Below are positions 28,411 to 35,282 of a stretch of 53,636 nt of DNA, piece by piece. Under the pieces are notes generated by a model. It was not told where the DNA came from and did not search any database. It was given only the letters and a program-made list of their open reading frames with translations. The stretch is from CAZQXD01 sp964597315 (lineage in GTDB: Bacteria; Pseudomonadota; Gammaproteobacteria; Competibacterales; Competibacteraceae). Position 1 is the stretch's first letter. The number at the start of each line of letters is the position of its first letter. The DNA lies in NCBI GenBank assembly GCA_964597315.1, contig CAZQXD010000027.1:1-53636 (forward strand), written 5' to 3'. A program made the position numbers and the translations under genes.

Positions 28411-28580
28411 ACCTACGCCTTGTGTTGACCACGGAATCCAAAGTTTAACCCCAGGGGAAGGAAACAGACGGGCGCGCGCCACCTTCGCGGCCAAGGCCCA
28501 CCACCAGCAAGCGATTCGTGGGCCGCCCCGGCAGTGCCTATACTGGAATCGACGACAGACAACGGAGGACACCTTTCGCC

Positions 28581-29210
28581 ATGAAATTCACCAGCTCCAG
28601 TCTCCGGGACCAGCAGCCCATCCCCGAAGAATTCGCGTTTGGCAAACCCGACCCCAACAACCATGTGGCCCTGGCCGGCAACCGCAACCCGGCCCTGGCC
28701 TGGGACGGCGTGCCCGACGGCACTCGGTCCCTGGCGCTGATCTGTCACGACCCGGACGTGCCCTCCAAACCCGATGACGTCAATCAGGAGGACCGGGAAG
28801 TACCTGCGGATCTGCCCCGAGCGGATTTCTTCCATTGGGTATTGGTGGACCTGTCCCCGGACCCGGCGGAGATCCGAGCCGGGGAGTTCAGCGATGGCGT
28901 CACCCCCAAGGGCAAAGCCGGTCCCGAGGGTCCCCGGGGCGCCCGCCAGGGGCTTAACAGCTATACGGAGTGGTTTGCGGGGGACCCGGACATGGCCGGT
29001 CGATACTTCGGCTATGACGGTCCCTGCCCTCCCTGGAACGACGCCATCGTCCATCGCTATGTGTTCACCCTCTACGCCCTGGACATAAAACGCTGCCCCG
29101 TGGAGGGCGCATTCACAGGCCAGGACGTACGCAACGCCATCCAGGGCCATATCCTGGCCCAGGCCAGCCTCACCGGCAGCTACACCCTCAACCCGCGGCT
29201 GCGGGGCTAG
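28581..29210 (+). CDS. YbhB/YbcL family (PEBP-like) protein
   Basis: A 209-residue protein with phosphatidylethanolamine-binding-protein features: NRNPALAWDGVPDGTRSLALICHDPD (about 35-60), ADFFHWVLVDL (about 82-92), and GYDGPCPPWNDAIVHRYVFTLYALD (about 148-173). The family includes E. coli YbhB/YbcL; eukaryotic members bind lipids or inhibit Raf, and the bacterial role is unclear. There is no signal peptide, so it is cytoplasmic. The ATG at 28581 follows GGAGGACACC. It is divergent from the hybrid kinase gene. Confidence 0.92.
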   Translation: MKFTSSSLRDQQPIPEEFAFGKPDPNNHVALAGNRNPALAWDGVPDGTRSLALICHDPDVPSKPDDVNQEDREVPADLPRADFFHWVLVDLSPDPAEIRAGEFSDGVTPKGKAGPEGPRGARQGLNSYTEWFAGDPDMAGRYFGYDGPCPPWNDAIVHRYVFTLYALDIKRCPVEGAFTGQDVRNAIQGHILAQASLTGSYTLNPRLRG

Positions 29211-29314
29211 ACGAGGGCGATTCTCAAACCGATCCGCCGCGCTGCCGCTCCATGGGGGGTCTGGTCCTCATCTGGGTAGAATGGCGGGGCATAACAACCA
29301 CAAGCGGGGCATGC

Positions 29315-29698
29315 ATGAATTTCGAGAAGGTCATCTTCGGCTTCACCATCCTGCTGGCGCTGACGTTGAACTTCGGTTTCGTCATGGGGGATATCGACAA
29401 CCCGGCCCATCACCATGCCTGGGAGCTGTACGCCGCCATCGTCACCAGTATCATCGCCACCATCCTCAAGCTGGGGGACCGTACCCATATCGGCGCGGTG
29501 CTGCTGGCCACCAGCCTGGTGGCGGACCTGCAACTGGTGGCGGCGGCCATTTTTTGGGGCATGGCCGAACATGTATGGAACATCGGCAGCACGCCCGGCA
29601 CCGTGGCTAGCGTAGTGTCCCTGGCCGGTGGGGCGTTGCTGGCCAATATCGCCTCGGTGGCTCTGTTGGTGATCGAAACCGTGACCTTGCGCCGCTAA
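29315..29698 (+). CDS. DUF6394-like integral membrane protein
   Basis: A 127-residue protein with three to four hydrophobic helices. It begins MNFEKVIFGFTILLALTLNFGF, then has an AHHHAWELYAAIVTSIIATILKLGD segment. It resembles the small DUF6394 membrane proteins, identified here from memory and moderately secure. It ends 6 bp before the potassium channel gene and is probably cotranscribed with it, which suggests a role in ion transport or as a channel partner. The start at 29315 is preferred; a longer frame from 29252 would add 21 residues without a membrane-protein character. Confidence 0.78.
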   Translation: MNFEKVIFGFTILLALTLNFGFVMGDIDNPAHHHAWELYAAIVTSIIATILKLGDRTHIGAVLLATSLVADLQLVAAAIFWGMAEHVWNIGSTPGTVASVVSLAGGALLANIASVALLVIETVTLRR

Positions 29699-29704
29699 AT
29701 TCCC

Positions 29705-31405
29705 ATGCACGGCGTCATTTTTTTGTTCCTGCGGCGGATGCGTCCGCCGCTGATCGTGCTGGTGTTGTCCTACGCCCTGTCCATCACCGGGCTGATGCTG
29801 ATTCCCGGGCTGGACGATGAGGGCCAGGTCTGGCGCTTTGATTTTTTCCACGCCTTCTATGTGGTCAGCTATACCGGCTCCACCATCGGTTTCGGGGAGA
29901 TTCCCTACGCCTTTACCCCCGCCCAGCGCATGTGGGTCACCCTGTCCATGTACCTGACGGTGATCGGCTGGCTATACGCCATTGGCAATATTCTGGCCCT
30001 GATTCAGGACCCGGCCTTCAAGCGGGCCATCATCGAACAGCGTTTCACTTGGGCCGTGCGCCGGTTGCCGGTGCCGTTTTATCTGGTCTGCGGCTATGGG
30101 GAAACCGGCAGCCTGCTGGTTCGCGCCCTGGACCGGCGCGGGATTCAGACCGTGGTCATCGACATTGATCCAGAGGCCATGAACGACCTCCGGCTGGAAA
30201 ACCTCAGCCAGGACGTGCCGGGGCTGTGCGCCGACGCCCGGGAGGTGCTGCACCTAATCCAGGGCGGAGTGCGAAACCCCCGCTGCGTGGGGGTGCTGGC
30301 CCTTACCGACGTGGACGCCGTGAACGTCAAGGTGGCGGTGGCCAGCAAACTGCTGGGCGCTGATCTGAAAGTGATCTGCCGGGCGGAAACCAAGGCGGCC
30401 GCCGTCAATATGGCCTCCTTCAACACCGACCATATCATTAACCCCTTCGATAGCTTCGCCGAGCACCTGGCCATTGCTTTGCACGCCCCTAGCGTGCATA
30501 TGCTCTACGAGTGGCTGATCAGCCGCCCTAATCAGACCCCCCACACCGCCGTCACCCCGCCCCGTGGCGCCTGGGTAGTGTGTGGATTTGGCCGGTTCGG
30601 CCAGGCCTTGCAACGCTATTTCGAGTACGAGGGTATCCGCACGGTGATTATCGAGCCTCGGGCCGAACAAGCCCCGGAGAACGCCATTATCGGTCGCGGC
30701 ACCGAGGCGGTCACCCTACGGGAGGCGGGCATCGACAAGGCGGTGGGCATCGTCGCTGGCACCGATTCCGACGCCAATAACCTGTCCATTATCGTGACCG
30801 CCCGGGACCTGAACCCGGATTTGTATCTGATTGCCCGCCAGAACCGGCACAGCAACCAAGAAGTCTTCCAGGCCGCCCGCCTGGATCTGGTCATGCAGGC
30901 CAGCCGACTGATCGTGTGGCGCATCCTGCCTCTGCTCACCACACCCTTGTTCAGCCGCTTTCTGCGTCTGGCCCGTCACCGCAACGAAGCCTGGGCCGAG
31001 GAATTACTGTCGCGAATCAAGGGGGTCACCAACGGGGTAACCCCGGAAACCTGGCATGTGGAGATCGGCTCGGACACCGCCAATGCGGTACACCAGGCCC
31101 TGGAACGGGGCCGGGAGGTGCGTCTGCGCCATCTGCTGCGGGAACCTCAGGACCGGAACGAGCCCCTACCCTGCCTGCCCCTGCTGCTGACACGAGGCAA
31201 AGAGGACGAACTGCTGCCAGAGGAGGACACGCTGTTACAGGTGGGCGACCGACTGTTGTTCTGCGCCAAGGCAGGCGCTTCCGGGCGCATGGCTTGGACC
31301 CTATCCAACCCCAATGTGCTGGAATACCTCATCACCGGAGTGGAACACCCGGAGGGTTATGTCTGGAACTGGCTGGACCGGCTGCGGTCGCGATCCGAGG
31401 ACTGA
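29705..31405 (+). CDS. RCK-domain potassium channel protein
   Basis: A 566-residue channel subunit. Two membrane helices (about 12-32 and 77-100) flank a pore loop with TGSTIGFGEIPY (about 57-68). Two RCK/TrkA-N modules follow, each with a Rossmann start (VCGYGETGSLL near 127 and VCGFGRFGQAL near 290). The TrkA-C-like ends contain LPLLLTRGKEDELLPEEDTLLQVGDRL. This is the prokaryotic RCK channel plan, in which cytoplasmic ligand binding gates K+ flow. The filter reads TIGFGE where TVGYGD is usual. It is the second gene of a pair with the DUF6394-like gene. The ATG is 6 bp after that stop. Confidence 0.92.
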   Translation: MHGVIFLFLRRMRPPLIVLVLSYALSITGLMLIPGLDDEGQVWRFDFFHAFYVVSYTGSTIGFGEIPYAFTPAQRMWVTLSMYLTVIGWLYAIGNILALIQDPAFKRAIIEQRFTWAVRRLPVPFYLVCGYGETGSLLVRALDRRGIQTVVIDIDPEAMNDLRLENLSQDVPGLCADAREVLHLIQGGVRNPRCVGVLALTDVDAVNVKVAVASKLLGADLKVICRAETKAAAVNMASFNTDHIINPFDSFAEHLAIALHAPSVHMLYEWLISRPNQTPHTAVTPPRGAWVVCGFGRFGQALQRYFEYEGIRTVIIEPRAEQAPENAIIGRGTEAVTLREAGIDKAVGIVAGTDSDANNLSIIVTARDLNPDLYLIARQNRHSNQEVFQAARLDLVMQASRLIVWRILPLLTTPLFSRFLRLARHRNEAWAEELLSRIKGVTNGVTPETWHVEIGSDTANAVHQALERGREVRLRHLLREPQDRNEPLPCLPLLLTRGKEDELLPEEDTLLQVGDRLLFCAKAGASGRMAWTLSNPNVLEYLITGVEHPEGYVWNWLDRLRSRSED

Positions 31406-31407
31406 GG

Positions 31408-31426
31408 CGGGCAGCCCCGCTGCCCG
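31408..31426. terminator. Hairpin between convergent genes (possible bidirectional terminator)
   Basis: A perfect 8-bp stem CGGGCAGC-ccc-GCTGCCCG starts 3 bp after the channel stop codon and lies before the converging DUF1269-like gene. No T-run follows on either strand, so intrinsic termination is uncertain. Confidence 0.4.
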
Positions 31427-31453
31427 TGCCGAGACCACGCCAGTATGGGCAGG

Positions 31454-31969
31454 CTAGGGAAACGCATGGAAAGTAGGGTCAACGCCCTCCACATGGGCCT
31501 CGGGATGAAGTTCCTTGATGCGTGAGGTGAGGTCATCGGCTCGGTCCTTAGGCACATCCACCATCATTAACAATTGCCCTTCGTCAATGGCGCTTTCGAA
31601 TTTGGTGAGCTGGCTATTGGGCACCGACACGCCGATCATGCTGGACACCCAGGCGCCGATACCTGCGCCCAGCAGGCTAATGCCGAGGATCGCCCCGCCT
31701 CCCAAAATCAACCCCGCTGGCGGGAAGGTGACGGCGGTGACGCCAGCGATCAGCCCGGTAACGCCGCCCACCGCCACGCCCCGCTCCAGGGCGGGCACGA
31801 AGTCGCTCTCTTGCATCAGGCCCGCTTCCGGCAGATGGGCTTCCTCCAGGGCGTGGTGGTCCTTGCCCACAATATGAATATGCCGCTCATCGACCCGCGC
31901 CAGCAGCAATTCATCCACAATAGCCTTGGCGCTATCAATACTGGGAACCAGAAAATACAGTCGCTTCAT
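31454..31969 (-). CDS. DUF1269-like membrane-associated protein
   Basis: A 171-residue protein. A ferredoxin-like N-terminal part (MKRLYFLVPSIDSAKAIVDELL..., about 1-45) is followed by a Gly/Ala-rich hydrophobic hairpin (about 62-115, VGGVTGLIAGVTAVTFPPAG and GGGAILGISLLGAGIGAW) and a second small alpha/beta part (LMMVDVPKDRADDL). The pattern matches DUF1269 or general-stress-like small proteins whose function is not established. GGAGTGAC precedes the ATG. It is divergent from the EamA transporter gene. Confidence 0.85.
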   Translation of the reverse strand: MKRLYFLVPSIDSAKAIVDELLLARVDERHIHIVGKDHHALEEAHLPEAGLMQESDFVPALERGVAVGGVTGLIAGVTAVTFPPAGLILGGGAILGISLLGAGIGAWVSSMIGVSVPNSQLTKFESAIDEGQLLMMVDVPKDRADDLTSRIKELHPEAHVEGVDPTFHAFP

Positions 31970-32115
31970 GGGTCACTCCCGTGCTTGGTGGCGTCGTTAT
32001 TATTCTATGTATAAGGTAGACCGTGAGGCCTGTAATTAAATCCGCCGAAGAAAAAACGGCCACGCCTAACATCGGCCGCCGCCCCCACCGATTTCCTCCA
32101 TGAGAACACCGCCCT

Positions 32116-33027
32116 ATGGCATCTTGCAAGCGATTCCACCCCTCCCCATACCTGTTGCTGATACTGACCATGTTGTTCTGGTCCAGTAACTTTGTCCTGG
32201 GTCGGGCGGTGCAAGGTCAGGTGCCGCCCATCGCCCTGTCCTTCTGGCGCTGGACCGGGGCGCTGATGATTCTGTTGCCGTTCTGCTGGAGTCGGCTGCA
32301 CCATCAAGGACCGCTGCTGCGCCGTCACTGGGCCACCCTGCTGCTGCTGGCGGTGCTGGGGGTGACCAATTTCAACACCTTTGTTTACCTGGGCTTGCAA
32401 CACACCACCGCCACCAATGCCGTACTCATGGTCTCCACCACCCCGGTGCTGATCGTGGCCCTGTCTTTTGTGCTGCTCCGTCAAACCGTCACCGGCCGAC
32501 AGCTGCTGGGCATTCTGGTCTCACTCGCCGGTGTGGCGGCCATCGTCGCCAAGGGCGATCCGGTTTTTCTGCTGGCCCTAGATGTCAACCGGGGAGATGC
32601 CTGGATACTGCTGGCCGTGATGAGTTGGGCCGCCTACTCGGTGTTGCTGCGCTGGCGGCCCGCCGAACAGCATCCCCTGGATTTTCTGGTCACCATCATG
32701 GCCCTGGGAGCGGTCAGCCTGGCGCCACTCTATGCCTGGGAACTGGCCTCCGGCGTCACCATGGCCATCAACGCGCCCAACCTCATTACCATCGCCTATG
32801 TGGCCCTGTTCCCATCGGTGCTGGCCTTTATCTTCTGGAACCGGGCGGTGGGGGAACTAGGGGCCAACCGCAGCGGCCAGTTTTTGCATCTGATGCCCGT
32901 TTTCGGGGCGATCCTGTCCATGGTATTTCTGGGAGAACGGCTGCATGGATATCATCTGGCGGGCATCGCCCTGATCGCCCTGGGGATCTGGCTGACCACC
33001 AAGGTGGAGATACAGCGGCGCGGATAG
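32116..33027 (+). CDS. EamA/DMT-family transporter
   Basis: A 303-residue protein with ten hydrophobic helices in two repeated halves, the drug/metabolite transporter plan. Typical marks are LFWSSNFVLGRAV (about 17-29), ALSFWRWTGALMILLP (about 39), TNAVLMVSTTPVLIVALSF (about 96-114) and, late in the second half, PVFGAILSMVFLGERL. Members export amino acids or other metabolites; the substrate cannot be told here. It stands alone upstream of yciB with a hairpin between. Confidence 0.93.
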   Translation: MASCKRFHPSPYLLLILTMLFWSSNFVLGRAVQGQVPPIALSFWRWTGALMILLPFCWSRLHHQGPLLRRHWATLLLLAVLGVTNFNTFVYLGLQHTTATNAVLMVSTTPVLIVALSFVLLRQTVTGRQLLGILVSLAGVAAIVAKGDPVFLLALDVNRGDAWILLAVMSWAAYSVLLRWRPAEQHPLDFLVTIMALGAVSLAPLYAWELASGVTMAINAPNLITIAYVALFPSVLAFIFWNRAVGELGANRSGQFLHLMPVFGAILSMVFLGERLHGYHLAGIALIALGIWLTTKVEIQRRG

Positions 33028-33038
33028 GGGTAGGGTTC

Positions 33039-33062
33039 AACCCAAGGAGCGAAACTTGGGTT
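33039..33062 (+). terminator. 8-bp perfect hairpin after the EamA gene
   Basis: AACCCAAG-gagcgaaa-CTTGGGTT lies 11 bp after the EamA stop and 58 bp before yciB. It has no T-run (ACCATATC follows). It may end the EamA transcript with Rho help, or stabilise the mRNA end. Confidence 0.4.
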
Positions 33063-33120
33063 ACCATATCGGCCCAAAGTTCACTACCTCCAACATCTCT
33101 ATGATAACCACGTCCGGCCG

Positions 33121-33669
33121 ATGAAATTCCTGTTCGATTTCCTGCCTATTTTACTGTTCTTTATCGCCTACAAGCTCTACGACATTTACACGGCCACGGC
33201 CGTAGCCATCATCGCCACGGCTATCCAGGTGGGCCTGAGCTGGCTCAAACACCGCCAAGTGGAGCGCATGCCCCTGATTACCCTGGGCCTGCTAGTGGTT
33301 CTGGGCGGGGCGACCCTGGTGCTGCGGGACGCCACCTTTATCAAATGGAAACCCACCGCCGTGAACTGGCTGTTCGGGGTCGTGTTTCTGGGCAGCCAGT
33401 TTATTGGCCGCAAGACCATCGTGGAACGCATGCTGGGCGCCAACCTGACACTGCCCGCCCCCATATGGACCCGCCTCAACCTGGTCTGGGCCTTGTTCTT
33501 CTTCGCCATGGGCCTCGCCAATCTGTACGTGGCCTTCAACTTCGACGAAAACACCTGGGTGAATTTCAAGCTGTTCGGGATGCTGGGCCTGACCTTGGCC
33601 TTCGTAGTGGGGCAGGGTTTTTATCTGGCCCGACACATTAAACCCGAAGCGCGAACCCCGAAGGAATAA
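33121..33669 (+). CDS. yciB: Inner-membrane septation/intracellular-septation protein A (YciB)
   Basis: A 182-residue protein with five or six membrane helices, matching YciB/IspZ: it begins MKFLFDFLPILLFFIAYKL and contains TAIQVGLSWLKHRQVE, LTLVL-like helix GGATLVLRDATFIKWKPT, and NLVWALFFFAMGLANLYVAF. In E. coli YciB affects cell-envelope integrity and septation. It starts a tight run yciB-yciI-BolA family-parvulin (gaps of 5 bp, a 4-bp overlap and 14 bp), the same order seen in many gammaproteobacteria. Confidence 0.95.
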   Translation: MKFLFDFLPILLFFIAYKLYDIYTATAVAIIATAIQVGLSWLKHRQVERMPLITLGLLVVLGGATLVLRDATFIKWKPTAVNWLFGVVFLGSQFIGRKTIVERMLGANLTLPAPIWTRLNLVWALFFFAMGLANLYVAFNFDENTWVNFKLFGMLGLTLAFVVGQGFYLARHIKPEARTPKE

Positions 33670-33674
33670 ACCTC

Positions 33675-33977
33675 ATGCTCTACGCCATCATCGCCCGGGA
33701 CTACCCCGACAGTCTGGAAAAACGCCTGCAAGCCCGGGCCGCACACTTGGAGCGGCTACGCCAGATGCAGGCCGAGGGTCGGCTGGTGCTGGCCGGGCCT
33801 TTACCCGCCGTGGACGGACCAGACCCGGGACCGGCCGGGTTTCAAGGCAGCCTGGTGGTTCTGGAATTCTCCTCCCTGGAAGAGGCGCGGACCTGGGCGG
33901 GAGCCGATCCTTACGTGGCCGCCGACGTCTATCAGTCGGTGGAAGTCCTGCCTTTCAAAAAGGTGCTGCCAGAATGA
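33675..33977 (+). CDS. yciI: YciI family protein
   Basis: A 100-residue cytoplasmic protein with the YciI fold. It begins MLYAIIARDYPDSLEKR. A His (ARAAHLERL) and LVLAGPLP follow, then SLVVLEFSSLEEARTWAGADPYV with the conserved Asp-Pro-Tyr. YciI domains are small ferredoxin-like units of uncertain function, related to muconolactone isomerase-type and chlorite-dismutase-like folds. It overlaps the BolA-family gene by 4 bases (ATGA) and follows yciB by 5 bp. Confidence 0.94.
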   Translation: MLYAIIARDYPDSLEKRLQARAAHLERLRQMQAEGRLVLAGPLPAVDGPDPGPAGFQGSLVVLEFSSLEEARTWAGADPYVAADVYQSVEVLPFKKVLPE

Positions 33978-34246
33978 CAGCCGCCCGAGTCCAATTGATC
34001 GACCAGCGGTTACGGGCCGCCCTGGAGCCTCTGGAGCTGGAAATCGGCGATGACAGCGCCGCCCACGCGGGACACGCCGGCGCCCGTGGCGGCGGCGGCC
34101 ATTTCCAAGTCTTTATCGTCTCCACTGCTTTCGCGGGCAAATCCCGTCTGGCCCGTCATCGCCTGGTCTACGCCGCCCTAGCGGACCTCATGGAGAACGA
34201 TATTCACGCTCTCGGTATCCGGGCGCTAACGCCCGATGAACGTTAA
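33974..34246 (+). CDS. BolA family protein
   Basis: A 90-residue protein with BolA features: an N-terminal helix (QLIDQRLRAALEPLELEIGDDSAAHAGHAG), the GGGGHFQVFIVSTAFAGKSRLARHRLVYAAL core and DIHALGIRALTPDE at the end. The ordered His residues (AHAGH, GGHF) are those family members use to share a [2Fe-2S] cluster with monothiol glutaredoxins. The role is likely iron-sulfur handling or regulation. Translation is coupled to yciI through an ATGA overlap. Confidence 0.94.
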   Translation: MTAARVQLIDQRLRAALEPLELEIGDDSAAHAGHAGARGGGGHFQVFIVSTAFAGKSRLARHRLVYAALADLMENDIHALGIRALTPDER

Positions 34247-34260
34247 CCCAGGAGTCCATC

Positions 34261-35103
34261 ATGCACCAAAACCCTGTCACCCGAACTTTGCCGGGCCTGC
34301 TCGCCGCCCTGCTGTTAGTCGGCCCGGCTCATGGCGCCGAGACCGACACGCCTGAACAGACCGACGCCGCCGAGGCCCCAGCCAACGGTCCAGTGGCCAC
34401 GGTCAACGGTAGCCCCATTCCCCGCTCGGTGTTCGACGCCTATGCCGAGCAGCGCCGGGGGCAACTCAACCTCCCCTCACCCCAGGCCGACGAGGTTATC
34501 AAGGAAGAACTGGTGGTCCAGGAACTACTGGTCCAGGAGGCCGACAAGCAGAATTTAGGGGAGGACCCGGAAGTGGCCGCCCAGATGGAAATGCTGCGCC
34601 GCAATGTATTGGCGGCCATGGCCTTGCGCCGGGCCATGGAACGGCAGAACCCAAGCGAGGAGGATATTCTCCAAGTCTACCAGTCTCTCACCGGCGGCGC
34701 TCAGGGTCAGGAATACAAGGCCCGGCATATTCTGGTGGACTCCGAGGACAAGGCCCGAGAGGTCCTCGGCAAGCTGGAGGCAGGGGAGGATTTCGCGGCG
34801 CTGGCCAAAGAATATTCCGGCGATTCCTCCGCCGCCGAGGGTGGCGATCTGGGCTGGTTTGGCGTCGATGTCATGGTCCAGCCCTTCGGGGATGCGGTCA
34901 AGGGCCTGGAAAAAGGCCAGTACACCCAAGAGCCGGTACAGACCCGATTCGGTTGGCATGTGATCCAGCTCGACGACAGCCGCGCCCAGGAACCGCCTCC
35001 GCTGGAATCCCTGCGTCCCCAAATCACCCAGCAACTGCGCAACCAAATGATGCGGGACTATATCGGCTCCCTGCGGGAGGCGGCAGAGATAGAGATCAAC
35101 TGA
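34261..35103 (+). CDS. Periplasmic parvulin-type peptidyl-prolyl isomerase
   Basis: A 280-residue secreted protein. A signal peptide (about 1-26, ending AHG-A) leads into a SurA_N-like helical part (about 40-130, with NGSPIPRSVFDAYAEQ). A PpiC/rotamase domain follows (about 155-245, KARHILVDSEDKAREVL, EYSGDSSAAEGGDLGWF, FGWHVIQLDD). The enzyme catalyses cis-trans isomerisation of prolyl bonds and acts as a chaperone for exported proteins. It ends the yciB run. A strong hairpin lies 36 bp downstream. Confidence 0.94.
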   Translation: MHQNPVTRTLPGLLAALLLVGPAHGAETDTPEQTDAAEAPANGPVATVNGSPIPRSVFDAYAEQRRGQLNLPSPQADEVIKEELVVQELLVQEADKQNLGEDPEVAAQMEMLRRNVLAAMALRRAMERQNPSEEDILQVYQSLTGGAQGQEYKARHILVDSEDKAREVLGKLEAGEDFAALAKEYSGDSSAAEGGDLGWFGVDVMVQPFGDAVKGLEKGQYTQEPVQTRFGWHVIQLDDSRAQEPPPLESLRPQITQQLRNQMMRDYIGSLREAAEIEIN

Positions 35104-35138
35104 GTCCCGTCTGGATTTAAAAACCGAGTCATCAATGC

Positions 35139-35167
35139 CCTGTTCGCGGGCCTGGTCCGCGAACAGG
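35139..35167 (+). terminator. 11-bp perfect hairpin downstream of the parvulin gene
   Basis: CCTGTTCGCGG-gcctggt-CCGCGAACAGG is an 11-bp perfect stem, 36 bp after the parvulin stop. No T-run follows, so it is a candidate Rho-assisted end or a stable 3' structure for the yciB-parvulin transcript. Confidence 0.45.
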
Positions 35168-35251
35168 CGCCTGTCTGGCGTCCGTTGCGGGCTATTCTCT
35201 ACAACGCCTATTCGTCCCACCCACCATCAACGCCTTCCAGGATGCTACTCT

Positions 35252-35272
35252 TTTTGGGTCACGAACCCAAAA
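35252..35272 (+). promoter_or_regulatory. Hairpin at the ribosome site of the 35283 gene
   Basis: TTTTGGGT-cacga-ACCCAAAA is a perfect 8-bp inverted repeat. Its 3' arm runs into the AAGGA ribosome site (about 35271-35275), which lies 8 bases before the ATG. If formed in the RNA it would partly hide the ribosome site; as DNA it could be a repressor operator. Confidence 0.45.
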
Positions 35273-35282
35273 GGACCGGCCC

